A DNA stretch of 64,000 nucleotides, taken from assembly GCA_947088345.1 (NCBI GenBank), contig CAMUGE010000001.1, positions 21,657-85,656 of the forward strand, read 5' to 3'. Numbering within the stretch: the stretch's first letter is position 1; every line of letters begins with the position of its first letter. The stretch comes from an uncultured Roseburia sp. (GTDB taxonomy: Bacteria; Bacillota; Clostridia; Lachnospirales; Lachnospiraceae). Shown here one piece after another: positions 51,311 through 60,798 of the stretch. The notes under the pieces were generated by a model that saw only the letters and a program-made list of their open reading frames with translations, did not search any database and was not told the DNA's origin. Made by a program: the position numbers and the translations under genes.

Positions 51311-52690
51311 ATGAGGAGAAGAGATCAGTACAAGCATCTGTTAAACAGCATATCAAATTTCATATTGATGCTGATTCAGACGGCGATGTTTGCTTTTGTA
51401 TGGTATGAAATATATGAGCCTTCTTTAAAACATCACTTTTTCCGTCGAGGAAACTGGGCCGTGATCGGTATTTACATGTTGTTTGTATATTTTTTCACCC
51501 ATTTTTTCGGCGGTTATAAAATCGGCTATCTGCGCATTACCGACATCTGTCTGTCGCAGATTTTGGGGATCTGCTGTGCAAATGTAGTCGCGTATATTGA
51601 AGTCTGCATGGTGGCCCGCAAATATCTTCTTCCGGTGCCGATTATGGCGCTGACGCTTGCGGAGGCAGCGGTGATTATCCCGTTTGTGTTTTTTGTGCGC
51701 TATATCTATGTACGGCTGTATCCTCCGCGAAAGATGATTGTGATCTACGGCAATTATCCGCCGGACGAGCTGATCGCAAAGATCAACACGCGGAAAGATA
51801 AATATAATATCTGCGCTTCCATAAGCTATTGTGTGGGATACGAAAAATTATATCCGCTGATGAAAGAATATCAGGCAGTCGTACTGTGCGACCTGCCCGC
51901 GCAGGCGCGCAATCAGATTATGAAATACTGCTATCAGGAATCTATTCGCATGTATGTGACGCCGAAAATCTCGGATGTCATACTGCGGGGCGCCGAAAAT
52001 ATCCATCTGTTCGATACGCCGCTTCTGCTCTCAAGAAGCCAGGGACTTTCGGTCGATCAGCGTTTTTTTAAGCGCATCATGGATGTTGTATTTTCAGCGG
52101 CAGGAATCTTACTTTTCTCACCGTTTATGCTGCTTACGGCGCTTGCGATCAAGTGTTACGACCGCGGGCCGGTTTTTTATACGCAGGAACGCTTAACGCG
52201 GGACGGAGAGCGCTTTTCCATTATTAAATTTCGAAGTATGTCCGTTGATTCCGAACAAAAAGGGGCGAGACTTGCGGCAAAAAATGATGCGAGGGTGACG
52301 CCGGTCGGAAAGCTGATACGAAGGATACACTTTGACGAGGTGCCGCAGCTTTTTAATATTTTAAAAGGCGATATGTCGATTGTGGGTCCGAGACCGGAGC
52401 GCGAGGTGATTGCCGAAAAATATATGAAAAAAATTCCGGAATTTGTGCTGCGCCTTAAGGTAAAGGCCGGGCTGACCGGATATGCGCAGGTCTACGGAAA
52501 ATATAATACGACGCCATATGATAAGGTAAAGCTGGATATTTCCTACATTGAAAATTATTCCATCTGGCTTGATTTCAAACTTCTCTTGATGACGGTAAAA
52601 GTTATTTTTCAGAAAGAGAACACAGAGGGCGTCGCAAAAGATCAGGAAACCGCGATCAAAGAGGTGCAGAGGAATGAAAAAAATTCTTAG
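51311..52690 (+). CDS. Second initiating phosphoglycosyltransferase (PHPT)
   Basis: A 459-residue polyprenyl glycosylphosphotransferase. Four to five N-terminal helices, a middle domain, then the sugar transferase core: KRIMDVVFSAAGILLF, RGPVFYTQERLTRDGERFSIIKFRSM, RVTPVGKLIRRIHFDEVPQLFNIL, MSIVGPRPEREVI and KAGLTGYAQVYGKYNTTPYDKVKLD. The C-terminal part is closer to the galactose/rhamnose-using WbaP-like group than to the enzyme at 39258, so the locus may begin two different glycans. AAGGAG precedes the ATG; it overlaps the next gene by 17 bases. Confidence 0.9.
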   Translation: MRRRDQYKHLLNSISNFILMLIQTAMFAFVWYEIYEPSLKHHFFRRGNWAVIGIYMLFVYFFTHFFGGYKIGYLRITDICLSQILGICCANVVAYIEVCMVARKYLLPVPIMALTLAEAAVIIPFVFFVRYIYVRLYPPRKMIVIYGNYPPDELIAKINTRKDKYNICASISYCVGYEKLYPLMKEYQAVVLCDLPAQARNQIMKYCYQESIRMYVTPKISDVILRGAENIHLFDTPLLLSRSQGLSVDQRFFKRIMDVVFSAAGILLFSPFMLLTALAIKCYDRGPVFYTQERLTRDGERFSIIKFRSMSVDSEQKGARLAAKNDARVTPVGKLIRRIHFDEVPQLFNILKGDMSIVGPRPEREVIAEKYMKKIPEFVLRLKVKAGLTGYAQVYGKYNTTPYDKVKLDISYIENYSIWLDFKLLLMTVKVIFQKENTEGVAKDQETAIKEVQRNEKNS

Positions 52691-53582
52691 CAAAAAGAGC
52701 TCGGAAAGCCGCGCCAACTTTAAGCGCGGCAGCAGCGGCTTACAAAATAACGCGCAGAGTATGGCAGAGGACGGAATTTCCGTGCTGATGTCTGTGTACC
52801 GAAATGAAAAAGCAGATTATTTTCGGGAGGCCATGGAGAGCATTCTGCATCAGACGAGAATGCCGGATGAGATTGTGCTGATGGAAGACGGGCCGTTGTA
52901 TGAAGAGCTCGAGCGCTGTATTCGTGAATATGAAGCGAGCTGTCCGATTCTAAAGGTATACCGAATAAAAGAAAATGTGCAGCTTGGCAGGGCGCTGCGA
53001 AAAGGCGCGTGTCTTTGCCGTTACGAGATGATTGCACGTATGGATACGGACGATATTGCAGCGCCGGATCGTCTGGAAAAGCAGTATGCGTTTTTAGCGG
53101 AACAGAAAGACGTTTCGGCGGTCGGCGGCTGGATACTGGAATTTAACGACAAAAACACGCTGCATACGGTAAAAAAAATGCCGGAAACGAATGACGAGAT
53201 AAGAAGATACGGAACATACCGTTCTCCGCTTAACCATATGACAGTGATGATGCGCCGCTCGGCTCTGCTTGCCTGCGGCAATTACCGGCATTTTGTCGGT
53301 CTTGAGGATTACTACCTGTGGATGCGCATGATGGCATCGGGAAAAAAGCTTTACTGTCTGCCGGAGGTATTGGTCAAAGTCAGGGCAAACAGCGATGTCT
53401 ACAGGAGACGGGGCGGATTTTCCTATATGCTTCGCTATCTGAAGCTGCGCCGTCTGCAAAGAGAGCTTGGCCTGACACATGGGCTTTCGTATCTGAAAGC
53501 AGTCGCAATTACGGTTGGGATCACTGCGATACCGCCGGGAATGAGAAGACTGGTATATAAGGCAGTTCTAAGGCGCAGTTAG
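52674..53582 (+). CDS. Family 2 glycosyltransferase, AmsE-like
   Basis: A 302-residue GT2 enzyme. A polar basic N-terminal extension of about 34 residues precedes ISVLMSVYRNEKADYFREAMES, a pattern seen in the AmsE-like GT2 group. RMPDEIVLMEDGPLYEELE, ENVQLGRALRKGACLCRYEMIARMDTDDIAAPDRLE contains DTDD, and LNHMTVMMRRSALLACGNYR follows. ATG 52674 follows GAGG, inside the end of the previous gene; a later start at the second Met is possible. Confidence 0.85.
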   Translation: MKKILSKKSSESRANFKRGSSGLQNNAQSMAEDGISVLMSVYRNEKADYFREAMESILHQTRMPDEIVLMEDGPLYEELERCIREYEASCPILKVYRIKENVQLGRALRKGACLCRYEMIARMDTDDIAAPDRLEKQYAFLAEQKDVSAVGGWILEFNDKNTLHTVKKMPETNDEIRRYGTYRSPLNHMTVMMRRSALLACGNYRHFVGLEDYYLWMRMMASGKKLYCLPEVLVKVRANSDVYRRRGGFSYMLRYLKLRRLQRELGLTHGLSYLKAVAITVGITAIPPGMRRLVYKAVLRRS

Positions 53583-53654
53583 AGCCGCCGGTATAAACAA
53601 TACAAATGTTTCAAACAATAGAAAAAGGTCTTGTAATGAAACAAAAGATTTTAA

Positions 53655-53798
53655 ATGGAGCTATATGAGGCCGGCGTATTGGAGAACTACAGCAGCGCTC
53701 CGGCAATATGGAGTAACAAAACGACGGATTCAAAAAACAACAAATTTGACTTTGAAAGCCTGATATGTTACTATTTACAGCATCAAAGCCCGAAATGA
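53655..53798 (+). CDS. Possible 47-residue small protein or gene remnant
   Basis: An open frame from ATG 53655 to TGA 53796-53798 encodes MELYEAGVLENYSSAPAIWS and continues to a C-terminal CYYLQHQSPK. It has no clear ribosome site and no recognised domain. The 269-base gap 53583-53851 otherwise has no obvious promoter, hairpin or repeat. It could be the remainder of a deleted gene or random. Confidence 0.2.
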   Translation: MELYEAGVLENYSSAPAIWSNKTTDSKNNKFDFESLICYYLQHQSPK

Positions 53799-53851
53799 CC
53801 GCAGTGTGTAAAGCGGCGATGAATCAAGACGGATTTGGGAGACGTGTACAG

Positions 53852-54631
53852 ATGGAAGATGAAATAAGGCAGATACAGTCGATCCTGCTTGGCATGTATC
53901 GGGATTTTTATGGTCTGGCCGAGTCGATGGGAATCAATGTGTTCTTAGTCGGCGGCAGCGCGCTTGGAGCAGTCAGGCACAAAGGTTTTATTCCGTGGGA
54001 CGACGATATGGATATAGCAATGCTGCGCAATGATTTCGAGAAAATGGAACGTTTTTTTGCGAAAACACAGAATCAATGGAATGCCTACCAGTATATTCCT
54101 GTTGAGAACGAGCTGCATCCAAACGCTCCGGTTGGCCATTTTTACCGGATTGATCAGGCGAAAGAGTATGGATATGCACATGCGCCGAAGCTGGATATTC
54201 ATCCGCTTGACGGGGTTCCGGAAAACCGTTTTTTACAGAAAGTACAAAATATCGCTGCAAAGATCTATTATCTGTATGTTTATAATCTGCCGACGAAGAA
54301 TAAGGGCAGGCTCATGCGTCAGACGACAAGACTGATTCTGTTTCTGACGCCGGATCGTTTACGCAGATTCCTGTTGATGAAATTAAAGAAACTGATTACC
54401 CGCTGGAATACTGGAACGGAAAAGGAAATCTGCAGTCTGTTTGGCGTAGCCGGCTATGAAAAGGAAAAGATGACAAGGGATATTGTACTCCCGGCGCGGC
54501 TCTGCGTATTTGAGCAGTGCGAGTTTAAAGTGTTTCATCGAGTTGAGGATTACCTGACAAGCCGATATGGGGATTACAGGAAGCTTCCGCCCGAAGAGGA
54601 GCGGGCGCCGGCGGGCGGGGTCTGGCATTAA
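53852..54631 (+). CDS. LicD-family phosphotransferase
   Basis: A 259-residue LicD/fukutin-type protein. It begins MEDEIRQIQSILLGMYRDFYGLAESMGINVF, then the catalytic region VGGSALGAVRHKGFIPWDDDMDIAM; the DDD-x-D acidic cluster binds the metal. Members transfer phosphocholine or other phospho-alcohols to glycans and teichoic acids. No choline uptake or licABC genes are in view, so the phospho-group is unknown. The frame is open to 53765, but ATG 53852 gives the family's N-terminus and has GGGAG upstream at 12 bases. Confidence 0.82.
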   Translation: MEDEIRQIQSILLGMYRDFYGLAESMGINVFLVGGSALGAVRHKGFIPWDDDMDIAMLRNDFEKMERFFAKTQNQWNAYQYIPVENELHPNAPVGHFYRIDQAKEYGYAHAPKLDIHPLDGVPENRFLQKVQNIAAKIYYLYVYNLPTKNKGRLMRQTTRLILFLTPDRLRRFLLMKLKKLITRWNTGTEKEICSLFGVAGYEKEKMTRDIVLPARLCVFEQCEFKVFHRVEDYLTSRYGDYRKLPPEEERAPAGGVWH

Positions 54632-54639
54632 GAGAAGAA

Positions 54640-55935
54640 ATGATAAAAAAGATCAAATCTGTTATCAAGAAATTTGTAGACTATACTATTGAAGACGATA
54701 TGCGCGTATACCGCTTGAGACATACGCCGGTCAGGCTGAAAAAGCCGCTGACAAAAGCGTTTCTGCAAAAATACGGCAGTCTTGCGGTAGAGCCTTACAA
54801 AATTGTATGCGACAATTATATGGGCAGCGGTTACGGCTGTAACGGCAAATACGTAACAGAGATATTGTTGAAGAGCGAAACGCCGTATGATATTGTCTGG
54901 GCCGTAAAAGAGAAAGAAAAACATGCGGCTGATTTTCCGGAGCGTGTGCGGATTGTGGAATACGGGACAGAGGAGGCCATGTACGAATATGCGACGGCCG
55001 CAGTCTGGCTCTGTAATTACCATCTGATCTATTACTTTAACCGGGGCCTGGTGAAAAAGCCAGGGCAGTCCTATATTCAGATGTGGCACGGTTCTTTTGG
55101 GATTAAAAAAATTGAAAACGACTGCGGTATTTTAAATTCGGTCAAAAGCTGGACTGCGCTTGCGAAAAAAAATGCCGCGGAAACCGACTATTGGATTTCA
55201 AACAGCGGGTTTGAGACAGGCGTCTATCGGAGCGCCTTTTGGGGCGCCGGGAATATCCTGGAATACGGACATCCGCGCAATGATATTTTCTTTGACGGGG
55301 ATCGGCCGGACATCCGCGCGTCGGTAAACGGGGCGCTTGGGATTTCGGACTCAGCGAAGCTGTGTCTTTATGTTCCGACATTTCGTGAAAAGGGCGAGCC
55401 GCAGACAGGTAAGATTGACGTGGCAAACGTGCTTGCTGGTTTTAAAGCGCGAGGCGAGGGGGACTGGAGTTTCGCTGTGCGCTTTCATCCGCGTATGAAA
55501 GACAGTGAGCGCAGCTTTTTTCTGGAGAGGTGGGACGGAATTGTAAATGCAACGGACTATCCGGATATCCAGGAGCTGCTGTTTCGCGCAGACGCGGTGA
55601 TTACGGACTATTCAAGCTGCGTATTTGACTTCCTGCTGGGCAAAAAGATGGCATTCTTATATGTGCCGGATCGTGCGGCTTATCTGGATGAGCGCGGATT
55701 TTATTATCCGCTGGAGGAGAGTCCGTTTCCGATTGCCGAATCAAATGAAGATCTCTTTTTGCAGATTAAAAATTTTGATCGAAAGAGTTATGGGAAGCGA
55801 AAAGATGCATTTCTGGCTCAAAAACAGTCGAAAGAGGACGGCCGTGCCGCTTTACGTGTAGCTGCTCTGATCGAGCGTATTCTGCTTGAGCGCTGCGGCC
55901 GGACGAAAGAAGAGGCGGCGCAAAATCACGCATAA
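54640..55935 (+). CDS. CDP-glycerol glycerophosphotransferase-family protein (1)
   Basis: A 431-residue TagB/TagF-type enzyme with a GT-B-like fold. QMWHGSFGIKKIENDCG contains the conserved GxxHG-type His (WHG), FISNSGFETGVYRSAFW and YGHPRNDIFF follow, then LCLYVPTFREKG and VITDYSSCVFDFLLGKKMAFLYVPD with the DYSS motif used for CDP binding. It would add polyol-phosphate units to a lipid-linked glycan at the membrane's inner face. It is 8 bases after licD. There is no N-terminal extension. Confidence 0.88.
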   Translation: MIKKIKSVIKKFVDYTIEDDMRVYRLRHTPVRLKKPLTKAFLQKYGSLAVEPYKIVCDNYMGSGYGCNGKYVTEILLKSETPYDIVWAVKEKEKHAADFPERVRIVEYGTEEAMYEYATAAVWLCNYHLIYYFNRGLVKKPGQSYIQMWHGSFGIKKIENDCGILNSVKSWTALAKKNAAETDYWISNSGFETGVYRSAFWGAGNILEYGHPRNDIFFDGDRPDIRASVNGALGISDSAKLCLYVPTFREKGEPQTGKIDVANVLAGFKARGEGDWSFAVRFHPRMKDSERSFFLERWDGIVNATDYPDIQELLFRADAVITDYSSCVFDFLLGKKMAFLYVPDRAAYLDERGFYYPLEESPFPIAESNEDLFLQIKNFDRKSYGKRKDAFLAQKQSKEDGRAALRVAALIERILLERCGRTKEEAAQNHA

Positions 55936-55950
55936 ATTGAGGATATTCTG

Positions 55951-56739
55951 ATGTTAATACAGTTAAAAAAATCGTGGAAACAATTTTTAAGCCGCAGGAC
56001 GCTGTTAAAGGAACTTGTGGTAAAAGGAATTAAATTAAAATACAGGCGTTCCTATCTGGGCGTTCTCTGGTCTCTGTTAGAGCCGATTTTGCGGACCATT
56101 GTCTATACGATTGTATTTGGGACGCTGCTTGGAAGAGGAGGGCCGGATTACCCGCTGTTTATTCTGTGCGGCAGGCTTCTCTATTCTTATTTTGCGGCGT
56201 CAACGAAAGCGGCGACAAAGTCAATCGGAAAAAACGCGTCTCTGATCCGCAAAGTTTATGTTCCCAAATACTTATATCCGATGTCAAGCGTGCTGTCAAA
56301 TTATGTCACGTTTTTAATCTCACTAATTGTGATTATACCGCTCGCCATCTACGGCGGCGTATCGTTTCACCTGACGGCGTTTGGCATTATTGTGCCGCTG
56401 ATTATAATTTTGTGTATGTCATACGGCGTCGGCCTGATTTTGGCGACCATCGGCGTATTTTTTCGCGATATCGAATATATCTGGGATGTCGCGCTGATGG
56501 TAATTATGTACACGGCCGCAATTTTTTATGATCCGTCAAGACTTATAAAAAGCGGATACGGCTGGCTGCTGGAACTCAATCCGTTGTACGCTTTGATTCA
56601 GAATTTCCGCAATTGTATTTTCGGCGAGGCAATGGATTCGCAGCTTCTGCTCTACAGCGCAGGCTTCAGTATTGTGGTCTTAATCGTGGGGCATCTGTTA
56701 TTTTACAAACAGCAGGACAAGTTTATCTTATATATTTAG
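55951..56739 (+). CDS. Teichoic acid/polysaccharide ABC exporter permease (TagG-like)
   Basis: A 262-residue ABC-2 permease, about six helices. SWKQFLSRRTLLKELVVKGIKLKYRRSYLGVLWSLLEPILRT is the amphipathic start and first helix of TagG/Wzm permeases; GVFFRDIEYIWDVALMVIMYTAAIFYDPS is the later conserved part. It exports a finished polymer with the ATPase that follows. This is the second such exporter in the locus. The next ATG is 12 bases after the stop. Confidence 0.9.
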   Translation: MLIQLKKSWKQFLSRRTLLKELVVKGIKLKYRRSYLGVLWSLLEPILRTIVYTIVFGTLLGRGGPDYPLFILCGRLLYSYFAASTKAATKSIGKNASLIRKVYVPKYLYPMSSVLSNYVTFLISLIVIIPLAIYGGVSFHLTAFGIIVPLIIILCMSYGVGLILATIGVFFRDIEYIWDVALMVIMYTAAIFYDPSRLIKSGYGWLLELNPLYALIQNFRNCIFGEAMDSQLLLYSAGFSIVVLIVGHLLFYKQQDKFILYI

Positions 56740-56751
56740 CGAGGAATACGG

Positions 56752-57924
56752 ATGGCGAAAAAAGCTCTGGTAGTAGACCATGTAAGTATGAAATTTAATT
56801 TAAACAGAGAGCGGCCCGGCAGCGTAAGGGAATTGTTGTCGCGTATCAGGCATGGCAGGCTGCGGGACGAATTTTGGGCGTTAAAGGATATTAATTTTTC
56901 GCTGGAGAAAGGCGACCGCATCGGGATTCTCGGGTTAAACGGCTCCGGAAAGAGTACGCTGCTTAAGGTGATTGCCGGCGTATTTAAACCGACGGAAGGC
57001 ACGGTAAAGCGCTACGGAAAAGTTGTGCCGCTCCTGGAGCTTGGCGCCGGTTTTGAAAAGCAGTATACCGGACGGGAAAATATTTACCTCTACGGTACAG
57101 TGCTTGGGTATGACAAAGATTTTTTGGATCAGCATTACGATCAGATTGTAGAATTTTCAGGTCTCGGAAAATTTATTGATGTGCCGATTATGAATTACTC
57201 GTCCGGTATGCGCTCGAAACTTGGCTTTTCGATCGCAACGGCGGTCAATCCGGAGATTTTGATTTTAGACGAGGTGCTCTCGGTCGGCGATGTGAGGTTT
57301 CGCAGGAAGAGTATGCGCAAAATCAAAAGCATGATGGAGAATGAGACGACAGTACTGTTTGTATCCCACTCAATTCATCAGGTCAAACGGATCTGCAATA
57401 AAGCGATGATTCTACAAAACGGTAAGATGATTGCCATGGGAGACATTGACGAGATAGCGGATATCTATGAAGAGATGTACGGGTTGGAAAGGGCGCGTCT
57501 TGCGCGCAAATCGCGCAGAGAAGCCCGCAAAGCCAGGCGTTTTGCCGTGCAGCAGCTGGAGGCGGCAATGCTGGCTGTGGAGGAAAAAATAAGCGAATCA
57601 GGCAGAAGCGTTTTGGAAGAGGCGTCAAAAGTTTTACAGACGGCGGAGGATTATATTTCAGGTAATTCAAAAGCCGTAGAAGAGAAAGTAAAGGTTCTGG
57701 GAGAGGCGGCAAAAGTTCTCGAAGAGGCGGCGAACCGTGCTGCAGAAGATCCGGAAGCTGTAGAACAGGCCCTGCGGGCATTAAAAGAGACGTCAGATTG
57801 CGCGGCCGCCAGTTTCAAAGAAATGAAGACGGCAGAAATTATTGCAGGGGAAGCCCTGCTGCCGCCGGCAAATCAGGAAAATCCAATTAAGAGTGATGAA
57901 AAAAAAGAAAATATTAATCTATAA
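56752..57924 (+). CDS. Teichoic acid/polysaccharide ABC exporter ATPase with helical tail
   Basis: A 390-residue protein. The ATPase domain (1-235) has Walker A GLNGSGKST, signature NYSSGMRSKLGFSIA, Walker B LILDEVLSVGD and FVSHSIHQ. It has no Wzt_C fold. Instead, residues about 240-385 are Ala/Glu/Lys-rich and helical, with repeated VLEEA-type heptad-like segments (VLEEASKVLQTAEDYIS, VLGEAAKVLEEAANRAAED, ALRALKETSDCAAAS). TagH proteins also carry C-terminal extras. The coiled-coil may be a docking arm. The start at ATG 56752 follows GAGGAAT. It overlaps the next gene by 29 bases. Confidence 0.88.
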   Translation: MAKKALVVDHVSMKFNLNRERPGSVRELLSRIRHGRLRDEFWALKDINFSLEKGDRIGILGLNGSGKSTLLKVIAGVFKPTEGTVKRYGKVVPLLELGAGFEKQYTGRENIYLYGTVLGYDKDFLDQHYDQIVEFSGLGKFIDVPIMNYSSGMRSKLGFSIATAVNPEILILDEVLSVGDVRFRRKSMRKIKSMMENETTVLFVSHSIHQVKRICNKAMILQNGKMIAMGDIDEIADIYEEMYGLERARLARKSRREARKARRFAVQQLEAAMLAVEEKISESGRSVLEEASKVLQTAEDYISGNSKAVEEKVKVLGEAAKVLEEAANRAAEDPEAVEQALRALKETSDCAAASFKEMKTAEIIAGEALLPPANQENPIKSDEKKENINL

Positions 57925-58963
57925 AAGAAAATATAAACACAATTACGGAGACCTTGTCCTTGCAGACTGCTGCAGATATCTGTTGTATCAGGCTGCAGAT
58001 ATCTGCAAAACGCCAATTCGGGTTTCGGTTGCAAATGTCTATGAAAAATTTGATTTTCTGATCCGGCTGTGGCTTAAGAATAAGGATGCCGTAGTCTATC
58101 CGGGCGGAGGCTTAAATTCCGCTGTTTTTAACGAGATGCTTCTGCATATTTTTACGTTTATCGAGCAGCGGGAGCAGATCGCCGTCTATTTCAATGCAGT
58201 CGGCATTTCCAGGGTAAAGCCGAAAAAGAAAAATATTGTTCTGTTAAAGGAACTTTTTAACAAGCCGCAGGTCAGACAGGTGACGACAAGGGGCGATCTG
58301 GCGCAGATGAAAAAATATATCAGCGTCCCGCAGCCATATCCGCCGCGGCTTGTGTTTGATGCCGCCGTCTGGGCGGGCGAGGCATACGGAATACAAAAGG
58401 ACAGCGCGTCGCAGGTGATTGGAATCGGTGTGATTAACCCTGATATTTATCAGAGGAACGGCAGCGAATTTTCCGAGGAGGATGTTGTGGCCATGTATAT
58501 CGGCCTGATCGGGGAACTTGAGAAAAGAGGGTATGAGTGGCAGCTCTTTACAAACGGGCTGTTCGGTGAGTACCGGTTCGGGCTCCGTATTTTAAAAATG
58601 CTGCGCAAAAGTGTGCGGCGGCATCTCGGATTTCATATTTTAAGCGCCCGTTCGCTGGTGAAGAAAATTTCCGGATATCGTGCGATTATTGCTGCGCGGA
58701 TGCATGCGAATATTATAGCGACATCGCTTGATATACCGTCCGTCGGACTTGTGTGGAATGATAAAATGAATTTGTTTGCACAGATGATCGGGTGTGAAGC
58801 CCGCTATATTAGTGTGGAGCGGATGAAAGATACTTCATACATTGCCGATGTGATGGAGCTTGCGATCAAAGAAGGGTACGACAGAGAAAGTATGGATGCA
58901 ATGAAAGCAGCGACAATGGAGACATACTGCAACATTGTAACAGATAATGGGAGGAATCTATGA
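57896..58963 (+). CDS. Polysaccharide pyruvyltransferase-family protein
   Basis: A 355-residue PS_pyruv_trans (CsaB-like) protein. ILIYKRKYKHNYGDLVLADCC is the typical start, with VYPGGGLNSAVF and VTTRGDLAQMKKYI in the N-half, and ARSLVKKISGYRAIIAARMHANIIATSLDIPSVGLVWNDKM with the His-Ala-x-Ile region that is the family signature. It would add pyruvate ketal to sugars of the polymer. ATG 57896 lies within the preceding ATPase gene; AAGAGTG is a weak ribosome site, compatible with coupling. The frame is open further upstream but that part is not homologous. Confidence 0.85.
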   Translation: MKKKKILIYKRKYKHNYGDLVLADCCRYLLYQAADICKTPIRVSVANVYEKFDFLIRLWLKNKDAVVYPGGGLNSAVFNEMLLHIFTFIEQREQIAVYFNAVGISRVKPKKKNIVLLKELFNKPQVRQVTTRGDLAQMKKYISVPQPYPPRLVFDAAVWAGEAYGIQKDSASQVIGIGVINPDIYQRNGSEFSEEDVVAMYIGLIGELEKRGYEWQLFTNGLFGEYRFGLRILKMLRKSVRRHLGFHILSARSLVKKISGYRAIIAARMHANIIATSLDIPSVGLVWNDKMNLFAQMIGCEARYISVERMKDTSYIADVMELAIKEGYDRESMDAMKAATMETYCNIVTDNGRNL

Positions 58964-60771
58964 AAAGCCTGGTCAGTGAAAACTTGCTGAAAGCATATGT
59001 GACAGGGATCGCCTGGGAGCGGGTGCATCTGTTTTTGGATGTAAAAATTGAATTTTCGGAGAAAGCAGACAAAAGCACGCCGCTCGACTTTTATGCGGTC
59101 AATTTGTTTTATGAGACAATGCTTCATTTTAAAGCGGAACAGACGGGGGAGGCGACGTACCGCCTGCATGCGAATGTGACGAACCGTGGGGATAAATCCT
59201 GTATGCCGACAGGGACATACCGTATTTTTGTGTGTCAGGGTGATTATAAGCTTGCTGATTGTGAGGCGGACGTTTCGGTTGTCTCACAGATGGAGGAAAT
59301 GTCGAGAAACTTTTTGTACGGCGGTATGGGAAAAGTTTATACAGTTACCTTTTATGTCGAGGAGGGAGGAGAAAACCTCCCGTTCCGCTTCCGTGCGCTC
59401 GCATCATCGAGAACAGGAATAGATTTTCCGCGCACGCCCGGTTATTTTCGTTCCTGTCATCCGATCAAAAATTTTATTAAGTGTTATCTTGGAAGCAGTG
59501 TGGTGCTGCGCCGCGCATACGGATTCTTCTCGCTGTTTCCGCACAAAAAAAGGACGATCCTGTTTCTGACGGAGCACAGTACAGTGTTAAAATCGAATCT
59601 GAAAGCTGTCTATGAGCGAATGATTGCGCGAGGCATGGATCAGGAGTACCGTCTGATTGTATCTGCGCGCACAGGCGCGGCGGAGCCGCAGCCGAAAATC
59701 AGCTGGATTAAACTGATGAAAAAGCTTGCGGCAAGCGATCTTATATTTATTGATGACCATGTGCCTGTTTTTGATAAGATTAAATTAAAAGAGCGAACAA
59801 AGGTGGTGCAGCTGTGGCACGCCGGGGCGGGTTTTAAGTCTTCCGGATACAGCCGCTGGGGCCATATGGGATGTCCGGGTCCAAGTTCGTGTCACAGGCA
59901 GTATCAGTATGGGATTGCAGGTTCGAGAAATATTGCTCCGTTTTTTTCGGAGGTATGGGGAATAAACGACGAGCTTGTGCTGCCGACTGGGATGCCGCGC
60001 ATGGACGAATATTTGGACGAGGCGCATAAAAAGAAAAAAACGGAAGAATTATATAAAGAATACCCGATGTGCAAGGGGAAAAAAGTCATGCTGTTTGCTC
60101 CGACTTATCGCGGAATGAATCAGACGGTGGCGTATTATCCGTATGAGATGATTGATTTTGATCGGCTTTACCGGGAGTGCGGCGATGAGTATGTCGTTTT
60201 ATTTAAAGCGCATCCGTGGGTGAACAATACGCTTAAAATTCCGAAAAAATACAAAGACAAGTTTTTGGATGTAAAAAATTATCCGGATATCAACGACCTG
60301 TTTTATATTACAGACCTTTTGATTACCGATTATTCCTCCAATATTTTTGAGTACTCGCTGATGCAAAAACCGATGATGTTTTTTGCCTATGACAAGATAC
60401 AGTATTCGTTTTCAAGAGGGTTTCATCGCGACTATGAGGAGGCTGCGCCGGGCAAAGTCTGTTACACATTTGAGGAGTTGATGGATGCGTTTGCGGCGCG
60501 TGATTTTGAGTATGAAAAGGTGGAGCAATATATGAAACACCATTTTGACTATATTGACAGCAATGCCTCCGACCGTGTGATCGACTGGATCGTGCTCGAC
60601 CAGCTTCCGGAGGATATCCGTGCAAAGATCGAAGCGGAAAAGGCCGATATGGAGCGGACGCTTTCGCTGAATTTTACGCCGGAACTGATCGGCGAGGAAG
60701 TGGATACAAGGGCTGTTATGATGGGAAAGAGCATAAAGGCGGAGGAGAAGCGGGAAGAGAACGACGCATAG
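58960..60771 (+). CDS. CDP-glycerol glycerophosphotransferase-family protein (2), TagF-like
   Basis: A 603-residue protein. The first about 190 residues are a beta-rich N-terminal domain like those in poly(glycerol-phosphate) polymerases; the catalytic half begins KKRTILFLTEHSTVLKSNL. VVQLWHAGAGFKSSGYSRWGH holds WHAG; IKERTK, VLPTGMPRMDEYLDE, VMLFAPTYRGMNQ, VVLFKAHPWVNN and LITDYSSNIFEYSLMQKPMMFF complete the family set. It starts by an ATGA overlap with the pyruvyltransferase gene. It probably makes the polyol-phosphate chain exported by the TagGH-like pair. Confidence 0.9.
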   Translation: MKSLVSENLLKAYVTGIAWERVHLFLDVKIEFSEKADKSTPLDFYAVNLFYETMLHFKAEQTGEATYRLHANVTNRGDKSCMPTGTYRIFVCQGDYKLADCEADVSVVSQMEEMSRNFLYGGMGKVYTVTFYVEEGGENLPFRFRALASSRTGIDFPRTPGYFRSCHPIKNFIKCYLGSSVVLRRAYGFFSLFPHKKRTILFLTEHSTVLKSNLKAVYERMIARGMDQEYRLIVSARTGAAEPQPKISWIKLMKKLAASDLIFIDDHVPVFDKIKLKERTKVVQLWHAGAGFKSSGYSRWGHMGCPGPSSCHRQYQYGIAGSRNIAPFFSEVWGINDELVLPTGMPRMDEYLDEAHKKKKTEELYKEYPMCKGKKVMLFAPTYRGMNQTVAYYPYEMIDFDRLYRECGDEYVVLFKAHPWVNNTLKIPKKYKDKFLDVKNYPDINDLFYITDLLITDYSSNIFEYSLMQKPMMFFAYDKIQYSFSRGFHRDYEEAAPGKVCYTFEELMDAFAARDFEYEKVEQYMKHHFDYIDSNASDRVIDWIVLDQLPEDIRAKIEAEKADMERTLSLNFTPELIGEEVDTRAVMMGKSIKAEEKREENDA

Positions 60772-60798
60772 GTGATTTCACCAAAAGGAGGCCAGACG

